Assembly (NCBI GenBank): GCA_038240605.1
Contig: JBBSDP010000006.1
Coordinates: 1 to 64,000 of the forward strand
DNA: 64,000 nucleotides
Reading direction: 5' to 3'
Source of the DNA: JBBSDP01 sp038240605
GTDB lineage: Bacteria > Planctomycetota > Phycisphaerae > Tepidisphaerales > Tepidisphaeraceae
In this document: positions 9,149 through 17,630 of the stretch, piece after piece
How positions within the stretch are numbered: the stretch's first letter is position 1
Layout of the letters: every line of letters starts with the position of its first letter
Notes under the pieces: model-generated
Database searches by the model: none
Told to the model about the DNA's origin: nothing
Seen by the model: the letters and a program-made list of their open reading frames with translations, nothing else
Translations under genes and position numbers: made by a program

Positions 9149-9421
9149 ATGCCACGCGTTTGTTATTTCACCGGCAAGAAGACCAGCTTCGGGCACCAGA
9201 TCACCCACCGCGGCAAAGCCAAGTATCTGGGCGGCGTCGGCACGAAGGTGACGGGGATCTCCAGCCGTAAGTTCCGTCCCAACATCCAGAAGGTCCGCGC
9301 CCTGGTGAACGGGCGAATCGTCCGCATCAAGGTGAGCGCCAAGGCCATCCGAATGGGCCTGGTCGTCAAGCCCGTCCGCCGCAAGTACACGAAGCCGGAG
9401 ACGGCGGCAGCCGCGAAGTAG
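9149..9421 (+). CDS. rpmB: 50S ribosomal protein L28
   Basis: The 90-residue protein matches L28 throughout: the N-terminal MPRVCYFTGKKTSFGHQI, the KFRPNIQKVR core and a basic C-terminus. It is a component of the large ribosomal subunit. Many L28 proteins carry a CxxC zinc pair at the N-terminus; only one Cys is present here, so this is the zinc-free form. The start ATG 9149 has AAGAGG nine bases upstream. It stands alone rather than next to rpmG. Confidence 0.97.
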   Translation: MPRVCYFTGKKTSFGHQITHRGKAKYLGGVGTKVTGISSRKFRPNIQKVRALVNGRIVRIKVSAKAIRMGLVVKPVRRKYTKPETAAAAK

Positions 9422-9447
9422 CCTTCGACGCCCGCGTTCGCGAGATG

Positions 9448-9486
9448 CGAACATCGAACGTCGAATATCGAACGTCGAACATCGAA
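9448..9486 (+). repeat. Short direct repeat array based on TCGAACGTCGAA
   Basis: The unit TCGAACGTCGAA and variants (TCGAACATCGAA, TCGAATATCGAA) repeat over about 40 bases just after rpmB. The units are partly self-complementary. Such arrays occur between planctomycete genes; no function is evident. Confidence 0.6.
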
Positions 9487-9501
9487 ATAAAATTTGAACG
9501 C

Positions 9502-9530
9502 CCGCGCCGATGACCTGGCGCGGACTTTTG
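9502..9530 (+). terminator. Possible weak terminator after rpmB
   Basis: A 7-bp stem (CCGCGCC at 9502-9508, GGCGCGG at 9517-9523) with an 8-base loop is followed by ACTTTTG. The T-run is short, so this is a weak candidate. Confidence 0.35.
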
Positions 9531-9696
9531 TTCGGCGTCCTCATGAAGCCGATCGATTCGCCGTGCATCAGGCCGAAGCACGTCGAAATTTTCGGTAGCG
9601 TCAGGTTGCGGTACCATGATCGACCAGACCGCTGGAGCACGACCGCGCGCTCGGGAGAGTGTCGGGGGCGGCGGGCGGGACGCAACAGGAGTGGAC

Positions 9697-11307
9697 ATGA
9701 AACGTCGGTCGCACTGGTTTTGCACGATGTTGATGTGGAGTGGCGCGGCCATGGCCGTCGGCCAGACAACGCGTCCGACGATCCAGGAATCGTCGCTGGG
9801 GAAAGCTCGAAGCTATGTGGAGATCCGCGGCGTCGTCATGAACGCCGACGCCAGCCATCTGGCGTTCATCGGCCTACGCGACGGGAAGCATTACGTGATC
9901 GCGGACGGCGTTGAAAGCGCGCCTTTCGAATGGGTGATGCCCGACAGCCTCTCGGTCTCATCGCGCGGAGGGCACACGGCGTTCTGCGTGCAGACATCGA
10001 AGGAGACCCGCGTCGTCGTCGACGGCAAGTCGGGCAAGGGTTACTACGCGGTCTTGCGCGACCGCGTGATCTTCAGTTCCGACGGGTCCCGCTTCGTGTA
10101 CTGCGCCGAGCCGGAGCGCGGGATCGGGTTGATCGTCGATGGCCTCACCGAAGGCCCAAAGTTCGAAAAGGTGGAGTGGCCGGTCTTCAGCGAGGACGGG
10201 AAGCACCTCGGTTACCGCGCGACGCAGGGCAAGCGGCAAATGGTGGTACGGGATGGAACGGCGCGGAACCCGTACGACGCGATCGCGGAACTGAGTTTCA
10301 TCTTCAGCCCCGACTCGAGTCACAGCGCCTATGCGGCCGAGCAAGCGGGCAAACGGCTCGTCATCGTGGACGATAAAGAGTACGGGCCGTACGACGCGGT
10401 CCGCCTCGGACCCGGCTTTAGCACGAGCGGCATGAACTGGGCCGCGGTGGTCGATCGCGCGGGCAAGACGCTGGTTGTTCTCAATGGCAAAGAGAGTCCC
10501 GCCTACGATAACCTCGTCGGCGGCGACTTCACGTTCAGCTCCGACGGCAAGCACCTGGCGTACGGCGCCCAACGGGGCAAGCAGCAGTTGGTTGTCCTCG
10601 ACGGCGTCGAGCAGGAGCCTTTCGATGCCCTGGGGAACAATACGCTGCATTTCAGCCCCGATTCCGCCCACCTCACGTACCAGGGCGTCGCCGACAAGAA
10701 GGCCTGGATCCTGCTTGATGGTAAGCGCGTCGGCAACGCCTTCGAGAGCGATTTGGCCGGCACGCCCATGTTCAGCCCCGATAGCAAACGTCTCCTCTTC
10801 GCGGGTGCCCGCGCGGGGAAGTGGTCGATCGTGGTCGATGGCACGGAGGGGACAGCATTCGATTCAATCGAGACGCCGTTCTTCAGCCCCGACAGCAAGC
10901 GGGTGATCTACGCCGCACGAACGGGCAAGCCATGGAGCGTGGTCGTCGACGGGAAAGCGGGCGCCACGTACGAATCACTGGGAATTCCGATGTTCAGTCC
11001 CGACAGCCGACGTTTCGGCTATCGCGCGATCACGGGTAGCAAGGGAATCGCGGTCTTCGACGGCGTGGAATCGGATAAATATGACGCCATCGGTCCGATC
11101 GTCTTCAGCCCCGACAGCGCCCACGCATTGTACCTCAACCGCAGTGGCAATCAGACTCGACTCGTGATCGACGGGGTCGAAGGGCCGGCGTTGTACGATG
11201 CGCGACTTCCTTCGGAGAAGCCGGTTTTCGACGACAACACCCGCGCCCATCTGGTGGTGACCCGCAACGGCGAGTTCATTCGCGTGAAGATTTCCTTCGG
11301 CGCATAG
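9697..11307 (+). CDS. Secreted beta-propeller-like protein with TolB/WD40-type FSPDS repeats
   Basis: The 536-residue product begins at ATG 9697 (AGGAG six bases upstream) with a signal peptide ending near AMAVGQ. The rest consists of about ten repeats of 40-45 residues, each with a core like MFSPDSKRLLFAGARAGKW followed by VVDG. This is the pattern of TolB-like or WD40-like blades. Two groups of blades would make a large or double propeller in the periplasm or on the surface. A binding role is likely; no catalytic motif is visible. The next gene is on the opposite strand. The repeats are close enough to each other to suggest recent expansion. Confidence 0.7.
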   Translation: MKRRSHWFCTMLMWSGAAMAVGQTTRPTIQESSLGKARSYVEIRGVVMNADASHLAFIGLRDGKHYVIADGVESAPFEWVMPDSLSVSSRGGHTAFCVQTSKETRVVVDGKSGKGYYAVLRDRVIFSSDGSRFVYCAEPERGIGLIVDGLTEGPKFEKVEWPVFSEDGKHLGYRATQGKRQMVVRDGTARNPYDAIAELSFIFSPDSSHSAYAAEQAGKRLVIVDDKEYGPYDAVRLGPGFSTSGMNWAAVVDRAGKTLVVLNGKESPAYDNLVGGDFTFSSDGKHLAYGAQRGKQQLVVLDGVEQEPFDALGNNTLHFSPDSAHLTYQGVADKKAWILLDGKRVGNAFESDLAGTPMFSPDSKRLLFAGARAGKWSIVVDGTEGTAFDSIETPFFSPDSKRVIYAARTGKPWSVVVDGKAGATYESLGIPMFSPDSRRFGYRAITGSKGIAVFDGVESDKYDAIGPIVFSPDSAHALYLNRSGNQTRLVIDGVEGPALYDARLPSEKPVFDDNTRAHLVVTRNGEFIRVKISFGA

Positions 11308-11363
11308 CCAACTCAGCGGGGGCATGGCCGCCAGGTGTTCTCCGCAATCCCAATGGTTTGAAC

Positions 11364-11993
11364 TTACCGGGGCCAGAGTTCGGCGAGATTCAGCACAAGT
11401 CCGGGGAATTGAGAGGGCCGTAGAATTTCGGCGGCTGAGCCCGAGACATCCGCGCGATATTGATTGGCTTCAAGCACGAGGCATTCGAGCGTGCGTTGAT
11501 AGCCGTCGAGCAGCCAGTAATTCCGTACCCCAAACTCCGCATACCAATTCCGCTTGGTATGACGATCGTGCATCTCGTGGCCGGGACTGACTGATTCGAT
11601 GATGAGGGTCGGTGGGACCAGCAAGCGCGTCCTCCTCGCGTCGGCACGCCCGGCCGCCGTGGCGGCTTCCTGCTGCCGGAGGCGTTCTTCTGGCGACAAG
11701 AGGACGGCGTCGGCCAGGATGACCCGTATGGGATCGAGGACAATGTCTACCTCAGTCGAGATCGCGTGCCGCATTTTGTGTTGGTTGAGGTACTGCTTCA
11801 GCGCGAAGAGGAGGTTGAACGTGCCTTCGCCGCCAGCGAAATATGCCGGAGCCATCGTTGTGAGCACCCCTTCGACGATTTCAAATCGGCCCTCAAACCA
11901 GGCTCGCTCGATATCCGGTTCGTCCAGATCGGCGGCGGTCCAGCCGGTGGTTCCGGGTTCGAATGCTCGTGCTGTTGCCGTCCCCAAAGCCAT
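11364..11993 (-). CDS. Uma2 family (DUF820) putative PD-(D/E)XK endonuclease
   Basis: From ATG 11993 the product is 209 residues. The Uma2 features are a GRFEIVEGVL segment near the start, ILADAVLL in the position of the usual PDVVFV, then LIIESVSPGHEMHDRHTKRNWY and GVRNYWLLD. In this nuclease fold these provide the acidic residues and the lysine or tyrosine. The family is greatly expanded in cyanobacteria and planctomycetes with no settled function. A longer frame from 12038 exists, but a TATAAT box sits 7 bases before ATG 11993, which fits a leaderless start there. A second Uma2 gene lies at 39.5 kb. Confidence 0.85.
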   Translation of the reverse strand: MALGTATARAFEPGTTGWTAADLDEPDIERAWFEGRFEIVEGVLTTMAPAYFAGGEGTFNLLFALKQYLNQHKMRHAISTEVDIVLDPIRVILADAVLLSPEERLRQQEAATAAGRADARRTRLLVPPTLIIESVSPGHEMHDRHTKRNWYAEFGVRNYWLLDGYQRTLECLVLEANQYRADVSGSAAEILRPSQFPGLVLNLAELWPR

Positions 11994-12000
11994 AAGTCGT

Positions 12001-12006
12001 ATTATA
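12001..12006 (-). promoter_or_regulatory. -10 box (TATAAT) of the Uma2 gene, leaderless arrangement
   Basis: TATAAT on the minus strand ends 7 bases before the ATG at 11993. No Shine-Dalgarno site lies between, so transcription would begin at or next to the start codon. Confidence 0.45.
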
Positions 12007-12072
12007 AACGCTGCGTTCGGACTCAGTCCATTATCCATCCTATGCCAACGGGGGAAAAGTCTCTCTATTTGC

Positions 12073-13944
12073 TCATTCCACCGTCACGCTCTTGGCGAGG
12101 TTGCGGGGCTTGTCGACGTTGCAGCCGCGGGCGACGGCGGCGTGGTAGGCGAGCAGTTGCAGGGGGACGACGCTCAGGAGCGGCTGGAGCGGCTCGAGCG
12201 CGTGGGGGATGTAGACCACGTGGTCGGAGTAGCGGCTGATGCGCGTGTCGCCGGTCGTCGCGACGGCGATCACGTGCCCGCCGCGTGCCCGCACCTCTTC
12301 GATGTTGCTGATCACCTTGTCGTATTGCGGTCCGTGGGTGGCGAGGAAGACGACCGGCATCCCTTCGTTGATCAGGGCGATCGGGCCGTGCTTCATCTCC
12401 GCCGACGGCATTCCCTCGGCGTGAATGTAGCTGATTTCCTTGAGCTTCAGCGCGCCTTCCAGCGCGACCGGGTAGTGATATCCGCGCCCCAGGAACAGCC
12501 AGTTCTCGCGCTCGCAGAACTGGCGGGCGATGTCGCGGATCTGGTCGCTGAGCTTGAGCACCTCTTCGACCTGATCTGGGATCATGCACAGGCCGTCCAC
12601 GACCTCCTGGCATTGGTTCTGGCCCATGAACCGCCGGCGGCCGACGTAGACCGCCAGCATCGTCAGCACCGCGCACATGCAGGTGAAGGCCTTGGTGCTG
12701 GCGACGCCGATCTCGGGACCGGCGTGGAGGTAGATGCCGCCATCGGTCTCGCGGGCGATCGTGCTGCCGACGACGTTGATCATGCCCAGCGCCAGCGCGC
12801 CCTTTTCCTTCGCCTCGCGCAGGGCGGCTAGCGTATCGGCGGTCTCGCCCGACTGGCTGATTGCGACGACGACGGTCCCCTCTTCGACGATCGGGTTGCG
12901 GTAGCGGAACTCGCTGGCGTACGTGCACTCGGTCACGACCTTCGCCAGGTCTTCCATGAGGTAGTCGCCGACGAGGCCGGCGTGCCAGGCGGTCCCCTGG
13001 CCGGTGAGGATGAAGCGGCGTGCGCGGACGAGGTCGCGGATGTGATCGGCGATGCCGCCGAGGACGATGCGTCCCTCGCGTTGCTCGGCGCGTCCGCGCA
13101 GGCAGTTGCGCAGGGCGCTGGGCTGCTCGAAGATCTCCTTGAGCATGTAATGCTCGTAGTCACCCAACTCGTACTCCTCGAGCTTGATCTCGAGCTGGCT
13201 GACCACGGGGCTGATCTCGATATCGTCGATCGTGCAGGTGCGGAACTCGTCGGGGCGCAGCACCGCCATCTCGTTGTCGTTGAGGTAGATGACCTGCGTC
13301 GTGTGTTCGACGATGGCGCTGGCGTCGGAGGCGACGACGTACTCGTCCTTCCCCACGCCGATGATCAGCGGGCTTCCCTTGCGGGCCACGACCAGCGTTT
13401 CGGGCTCCTGCTTTGAGACGACCGCGATCCCGTACGTCCCCTCCACCTCATGCAGCGCCGACTGCACCGCCCGCTGGAGGATCGATACGCCGGGCGCGAC
13501 GTGGTTCTTGGCCTTCAGCTCGGCGTACAGGTCGGCGATCAGGACCGCGAGCACCTCGGTGTCCGTCTGGCTGGCGAAGACGTGGCCCTTCTCCATGAGG
13601 AACTTCTTGAGGGCGGCGTAGTTCTCGATGATGCCGTTGTGGACGATCGCGATCCCGACTTTGTCATCCACGTGGGGATGGGCGTTGGCTTCGGTGGGGG
13701 GGCCGTGGGTCGCCCAGCGGGTGTGGGCCATGCCGATGTGCGAGGGAGGGAACGCCTCACCGGACTGAAGCGAGTTCTCCAGGACGCTGATGCGTCCGAC
13801 GGCGCGCCGCACGTGCAATTCGCCCGCGCTATCGATGACCGCGATGCCAGCCGAGTCGTAACCACGGTACTCGAGCCGCTTGAGGCCTTCGATCAGCACG
13901 GGTTGGGCGATCCGACGCCCGACGTACGCAACGATCCCACACAT
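12073..13944 (-). CDS. glmS: Glutamine--fructose-6-phosphate aminotransferase (isomerizing)
   Basis: The enzyme makes glucosamine-6-phosphate from fructose-6-phosphate and glutamine, the first step to UDP-GlcNAc. From ATG 13944 the 623-residue protein begins MCGIVAYVG, so Cys2 becomes the N-terminal nucleophile after Met removal. The class II glutaminase domain fills about residues 1-235 (LEYRGYDSAG, HTRWATHG). Two SIS sugar-isomerase domains follow at about 300-600 (ISQSGETADT, GPEIGVASTKAFT), and the end is the typical LAKSVTVE. An AGGGAG site lies seven bases before ATG 13944; the ATG at 13950 is therefore less likely. No glmS ribozyme is visible in the 200 bases upstream. Confidence 0.97.
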   Translation of the reverse strand: MCGIVAYVGRRIAQPVLIEGLKRLEYRGYDSAGIAVIDSAGELHVRRAVGRISVLENSLQSGEAFPPSHIGMAHTRWATHGPPTEANAHPHVDDKVGIAIVHNGIIENYAALKKFLMEKGHVFASQTDTEVLAVLIADLYAELKAKNHVAPGVSILQRAVQSALHEVEGTYGIAVVSKQEPETLVVARKGSPLIIGVGKDEYVVASDASAIVEHTTQVIYLNDNEMAVLRPDEFRTCTIDDIEISPVVSQLEIKLEEYELGDYEHYMLKEIFEQPSALRNCLRGRAEQREGRIVLGGIADHIRDLVRARRFILTGQGTAWHAGLVGDYLMEDLAKVVTECTYASEFRYRNPIVEEGTVVVAISQSGETADTLAALREAKEKGALALGMINVVGSTIARETDGGIYLHAGPEIGVASTKAFTCMCAVLTMLAVYVGRRRFMGQNQCQEVVDGLCMIPDQVEEVLKLSDQIRDIARQFCERENWLFLGRGYHYPVALEGALKLKEISYIHAEGMPSAEMKHGPIALINEGMPVVFLATHGPQYDKVISNIEEVRARGGHVIAVATTGDTRISRYSDHVVYIPHALEPLQPLLSVVPLQLLAYHAAVARGCNVDKPRNLAKSVTVE

Positions 13945-14148
13945 GGGCATTCTCCCTAAGCGGTCGCCGTTGACTTCGCGTCAGCAGGCCTGACTACACG
14001 CCGATGCCTGAGCTGCAAACACATCCGTTATTTGCCTGGCACGCTCACCCGTTCGGCGTCGAGGTCATTTGTTTCCCAGCTCGTAAAGTTTAGAGTCTAA
14101 CCGTCCCGGACGGACTGACAACGGTTTTCGACGGACAAATAATCATCC

Positions 14149-15561
14149 ATGGACCTATTTCAGGACGTCCGACGGAAAAATTTGCAGCGCGTCGCGCCGC
14201 TCGCAGTGCGGATGCGTCCGCGATCGCTCGATGAATTTGCCGGCCAACAGCATTTCCTCGGCCCTGGCAAGCTGCTGCGTCGGATGCTCGAGGCCGATCG
14301 GCTCACCAGCGTGATCTTCTACGGTCCGCCCGGGACCGGGAAGACGACCCTTGCGCAGGTGATCGCCTCTCATACGAAGAGCCACTTCGAGCAGGTGAAC
14401 GCGGCGGCGGTCGGGGTCAAGGAAGTGCGGGCACTGCTCGACGCGGCGCGCGAACGCCTGGGCGCCAGCGGAGCGCGGACCGTGCTCTTCCTCGATGAGA
14501 TCCATCGCTTCAACCGCGCCCAACAGGACATCCTCCTGCCCGACGTCGAAGCCGGGTACGTGCTGCTGATCGGCGCCACCACCGAAAATCCGTTCTTCTC
14601 GGTCAACGCGCCGCTCGTCAGCCGCAGCCAGTTGTTTCAATTCACCGCGTTGTCCGAGGAGGACATCCGCCTGCTGCTCCACCGTGCCATCGCGGACCCT
14701 GACCGCGGATTCGGTACGCTCCCGCTCACTATCGACCCGGCGGCACTTGACCTTTGGGCGACAATGTCGGACGGCGACGGCCGCCGGGCACTCATGGCTT
14801 TGGAGGTGGCGGTCTTGTCGCACCTCGCCGAGACGCCCACTTCCGGATCCGCGCCGGCCGCCGAGGCTTCGATTAACGGACCACTCCACATCACGCTCGA
14901 CATTGCCGAGCAATCGATGCAGCGAAAGGCGATCGTGTACGACGGCACCGGCGATGAGCACTACGACGCCGCCAGCGCGTTGATCAAGTCGATGCGCGGT
15001 AGCGACCCCGATGCGGCGGTTTACTGGGTGGCGCGGATGCTCGAGGCTGGGGAGGACCCGCGATTTATCGCCCGTCGAATCGCCATCCTGGCCAGCGAAG
15101 ACATCGGGAACGCCGATCCGCAAGCGTTATGCGTGGCCGCGGCTGCGTTCGACATCGTCGAGAAGATTGGCATGCCCGAGGCGCAGCTCACGCTCTCGCA
15201 AGCAGCGATCTACATGGCGATGGCGCCCAAATCCAACGCATCCGCCCTCGCGATCTGGGATGCCATGAAGGACGTGAAGGAAGGGCGGACGCTGCCGGTC
15301 CCGAAACACCTCAAAGATACCCATTATGCCGGGGCCGCCCAGCTTGGACATGGAGAAGGGTATCAATACGCCCATGATTTCAGCGGCGGTTATGTTCGAC
15401 AGGATTATCTGGGGGTGGATAAAAGATATTATCAGCCCACGGATCGCGGCCATGAAGCCCTGATCCAGCAGAGGTTGCGAGAATTACGGGCCGGTACAGA
15501 TCCGGAGAACAAAACGCCGACGAAACCGGAGGCGGAAGACGCGCCGTCGGATGAAACATAA
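14149..15561 (+). CDS. rarA: Replication-associated recombination protein A (MgsA/WRNIP1 family AAA ATPase)
   Basis: The 470-residue product has Walker A GPPGTGKT at 59-66, Walker B LFLDEIHR at about 113-120, and sensor 1 GATTEN. The RarA-specific C-terminal helical region includes EDIGNADP and YQYAHDFSGGY. RarA acts at stalled replication forks as a tetrameric ATPase. The last 20 residues are acidic and Thr/Pro-rich, beyond the usual end near residue 445. It diverges from glmS across about 200 bases. The next gene lies 97 bases downstream on the same strand, across a hairpin-rich spacer. Confidence 0.95.
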   Translation: MDLFQDVRRKNLQRVAPLAVRMRPRSLDEFAGQQHFLGPGKLLRRMLEADRLTSVIFYGPPGTGKTTLAQVIASHTKSHFEQVNAAAVGVKEVRALLDAARERLGASGARTVLFLDEIHRFNRAQQDILLPDVEAGYVLLIGATTENPFFSVNAPLVSRSQLFQFTALSEEDIRLLLHRAIADPDRGFGTLPLTIDPAALDLWATMSDGDGRRALMALEVAVLSHLAETPTSGSAPAAEASINGPLHITLDIAEQSMQRKAIVYDGTGDEHYDAASALIKSMRGSDPDAAVYWVARMLEAGEDPRFIARRIAILASEDIGNADPQALCVAAAAFDIVEKIGMPEAQLTLSQAAIYMAMAPKSNASALAIWDAMKDVKEGRTLPVPKHLKDTHYAGAAQLGHGEGYQYAHDFSGGYVRQDYLGVDKRYYQPTDRGHEALIQQRLRELRAGTDPENKTPTKPEAEDAPSDET

Positions 15562-15567
15562 CGCGAT

Positions 15568-15650
15568 CCACACAGTATGTGGAGCACGGGGTCAAGTTGT
15601 GCCCGGTGCCGAAGCCGGCTGATCCGGTCAGGACAAACCGGATCGAAGGA
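15568..15650 (+). promoter_or_regulatory. Hairpin-rich leader before the 5-formyl-THF cyclo-ligase gene
   Basis: Four successive hairpins are visible: CCACA/TGTGG (15568-15582), GCAC/GTGC (15584-15602), CCGG/CCGG (15603-15618), and a perfect 8-bp stem GATCCGGT/ACCGGATC (15621-15628 with 15637-15644, loop CAGGACAA). The last is followed at once by the ribosome site GAAGGA. There is no T-run, so it is not a normal terminator. It may be a regulatory leader, or processed spacer RNA. It does not match the THF or ZTP riboswitch cores I know. Confidence 0.4.
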
Positions 15651-15658
15651 AATTACGT

Positions 15659-16258
15659 ATGACAGATATGTCGAGCAAGGTAGTAGTACGGCGACAGCTA
15701 CGGGAAATGCTTGCGGCGATGCCGGAAGCGGACCGGCATCGGCGGAGTCTGGCCGCAGGATCGTTTCTTTGCAGCACGCCTGAGTTTGCCGCCGCCCGCA
15801 CGGTCATGCTCTTCCTCTCCACCCCACACGAAATTGACACCGCATCCATCGCCCTGCGAGCCTGGCAGGGAGGAAAGACCGTTGTGGTTCCGAAGGTGAG
15901 CTGGGATCAGCGTCGCATGCTGCCAGTCGAGATTACCTGCCTGCAAGCCGGGATGACGACCACAGGCGCGGGCGTGCGCGAGCCGATCGCCGGCCAGCCG
16001 ATCCCCGTCGACATGATCGACCTCGTCGTCGTGCCAGGTCTTGGTTTCACACCGGCGGGACACCGCATCGGACGTGGGATGGGGTTCTACGATCGCTTCC
16101 TGGCGCAGCCGGATTTCCTGGGGCTTTCCTGCGGACTGGCGTTTGAGGATCAGACCGTGCCCGAACTGCCCGTACTTGACCACGATATGCCGCTCAGTAT
16201 GCTGGCCACCGACTGCGGCATCCGACGTTTTGCCTCGAACTGCATCAACGCGAGATAA
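15659..16258 (+). CDS. ygfA: 5-formyltetrahydrofolate cyclo-ligase
   Basis: The enzyme converts 5-formyl-THF to 5,10-methenyl-THF using ATP. The 199-residue protein carries the family blocks: a basic start with RRQLREML, FLSTPHEIDT, KTVVVPKV, VVPGLGFTPAGHRIGRGMGFYDRFL (the nucleotide-binding GxGxGFYDR element near residue 140), and a C-terminal LPVLDHDMPLSML. Start ATG 15659 has GAAGGA nine bases upstream. In enterobacteria this gene follows 6S RNA; the structured spacer before it here makes a comparison worthwhile. Confidence 0.93.
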   Translation: MTDMSSKVVVRRQLREMLAAMPEADRHRRSLAAGSFLCSTPEFAAARTVMLFLSTPHEIDTASIALRAWQGGKTVVVPKVSWDQRRMLPVEITCLQAGMTTTGAGVREPIAGQPIPVDMIDLVVVPGLGFTPAGHRIGRGMGFYDRFLAQPDFLGLSCGLAFEDQTVPELPVLDHDMPLSMLATDCGIRRFASNCINAR

Positions 16259-16360
16259 TGCCGCGGCGCCTGTGGGCATCGCGCGTCGGTCCGTGAATCT
16301 GATTGAATCCATCCGTCAGTCGATACCGCGCATCGACCGACCGAGAACAGGGAGGTTCTC

Positions 16361-17593
16361 ATGAGTCGTACCCGGCGTGTCAGCCGTCCGCTCATCGCGG
16401 TCCTCGCGATCATTCTCGTCCTGGGCGTATTCCTCTGTCTTCACAACCTGAAGAAAGCCAGCGCTGCCGATCGGGCTGCGCACGCGGAGGCGTCCACACC
16501 TGCCCCGGCGGCAGTGCACGCACCGGATGGCGCGGCCGTGGCCGCCGCCGCCGCGGCGGCGATCCATGCCCAGCCGGTGGTCTCTTCGAACCAGACGCCG
16601 ACCACTCAACCGATGGACGCCCTCGTCACGGAGACGCCGGGCCTCGCGCCCGCGAAGCAAAAGGCGGCATCGGCCGATGACGCATCGAGCGCCGGTCGGT
16701 TCGCGACTGCCGGCCAGGTGTCGACTTCAGTGATCGCGTCGCCGGTCGGAGGCGGGGCCGTCGCCGCAACGCCGGTTTCGACGACGGCGCTGGAGTCCGC
16801 CCCGAAACACGATACCCATCCCGCAACACCGCAAGCCGCGCTCGCTGACGCCAAGGCGCGCAAAGAGGCGGGCGACCTGCTCGCCGCACGCACGGAGCTG
16901 AACGATGCGCTCCTGTCCGGTCAGCTCAGTCCTTCGGACGTCGATTCGGCCCGGCAGATTACCGCGGAGATCAACCAGACGGTCATCTTCTCACCGAAGA
17001 AGTTCAGCGAAGATCCGTTCGGGGGCGTGTATGCCGTCCAGAGCGGCGAGCGCCTCGCGACGATCGCCGGCAAGCACGGCGTCACCTGGGAATTGCTGGC
17101 GCGCGTCAACGGGATCGATCCGCGCCGGCTCCGATCCGGCTCGAACATCAAGGTCGTGAACGGGCCTTTCCACGCCGTCGTTTACAAGGGCGTGTTCCGA
17201 ATGGACGTTTACCTGGGCGCGCCGGGGGATGCGGGATCACTGTTCGTCACGAGCTTCCCGGTCGGTCTTGGGAAAGACGGCTCCACCCCCACCGGTACGT
17301 GGATGGTGCAGAGCGGGAACAAGATTCGCCACCCCAAGTATTACAGCCCGCGCGGCGAAGGCGTGATCGACGCCGACGATCCCAAGAACCCGCTGGGCGG
17401 ATACTGGGTTGGACTTCAGGGGCTGGATGGGCAAGCGGTCGGCAAGAATTCCTACGGCGTCCACGGCACGATCGACGCCAGCTCGATCGGCAAGCAGGAA
17501 TCGATGGGGTGCATTCGCCTCCGCGCTGACGATATCTCCCTCCTCTTCGACATGCTTGTCGAAGGCAAGAGCAAAGTCGTTGTGAAGGACTGA
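16361..17593 (+). CDS. LysM and L,D-transpeptidase (YkuD) domain protein
   Basis: This 410-residue protein has an N-terminal membrane anchor (about residues 11-28) and a long low-complexity Ala/Pro/Thr segment to about 150. A short TPR-like helical stretch follows, then a LysM domain at about 224-265 (YAVQSGERLATIAGKHGV) and a YkuD catalytic domain at about 270-410. The active site is visible as His368 in VHGT and Cys384 in SMGCIR. It would cross-link or anchor peptidoglycan in the periplasm, consistent with a real cell wall in this organism. Start ATG 16361 has GGGAGG seven bases upstream. It lies 102 bases after the cyclo-ligase gene. Confidence 0.93.
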   Translation: MSRTRRVSRPLIAVLAIILVLGVFLCLHNLKKASAADRAAHAEASTPAPAAVHAPDGAAVAAAAAAAIHAQPVVSSNQTPTTQPMDALVTETPGLAPAKQKAASADDASSAGRFATAGQVSTSVIASPVGGGAVAATPVSTTALESAPKHDTHPATPQAALADAKARKEAGDLLAARTELNDALLSGQLSPSDVDSARQITAEINQTVIFSPKKFSEDPFGGVYAVQSGERLATIAGKHGVTWELLARVNGIDPRRLRSGSNIKVVNGPFHAVVYKGVFRMDVYLGAPGDAGSLFVTSFPVGLGKDGSTPTGTWMVQSGNKIRHPKYYSPRGEGVIDADDPKNPLGGYWVGLQGLDGQAVGKNSYGVHGTIDASSIGKQESMGCIRLRADDISLLFDMLVEGKSKVVVKD

Positions 17594-17630
17594 CGCCGGT
17601 GGTTGCTCAGCCAGGCTAACGGGCTGACTG

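Noticed and set aside
13945..14148. glmS ribozyme upstream of glmS
   Set aside because: The gap to rarA has none of the conserved ribozyme core I could recognise and is shared with a divergent gene.
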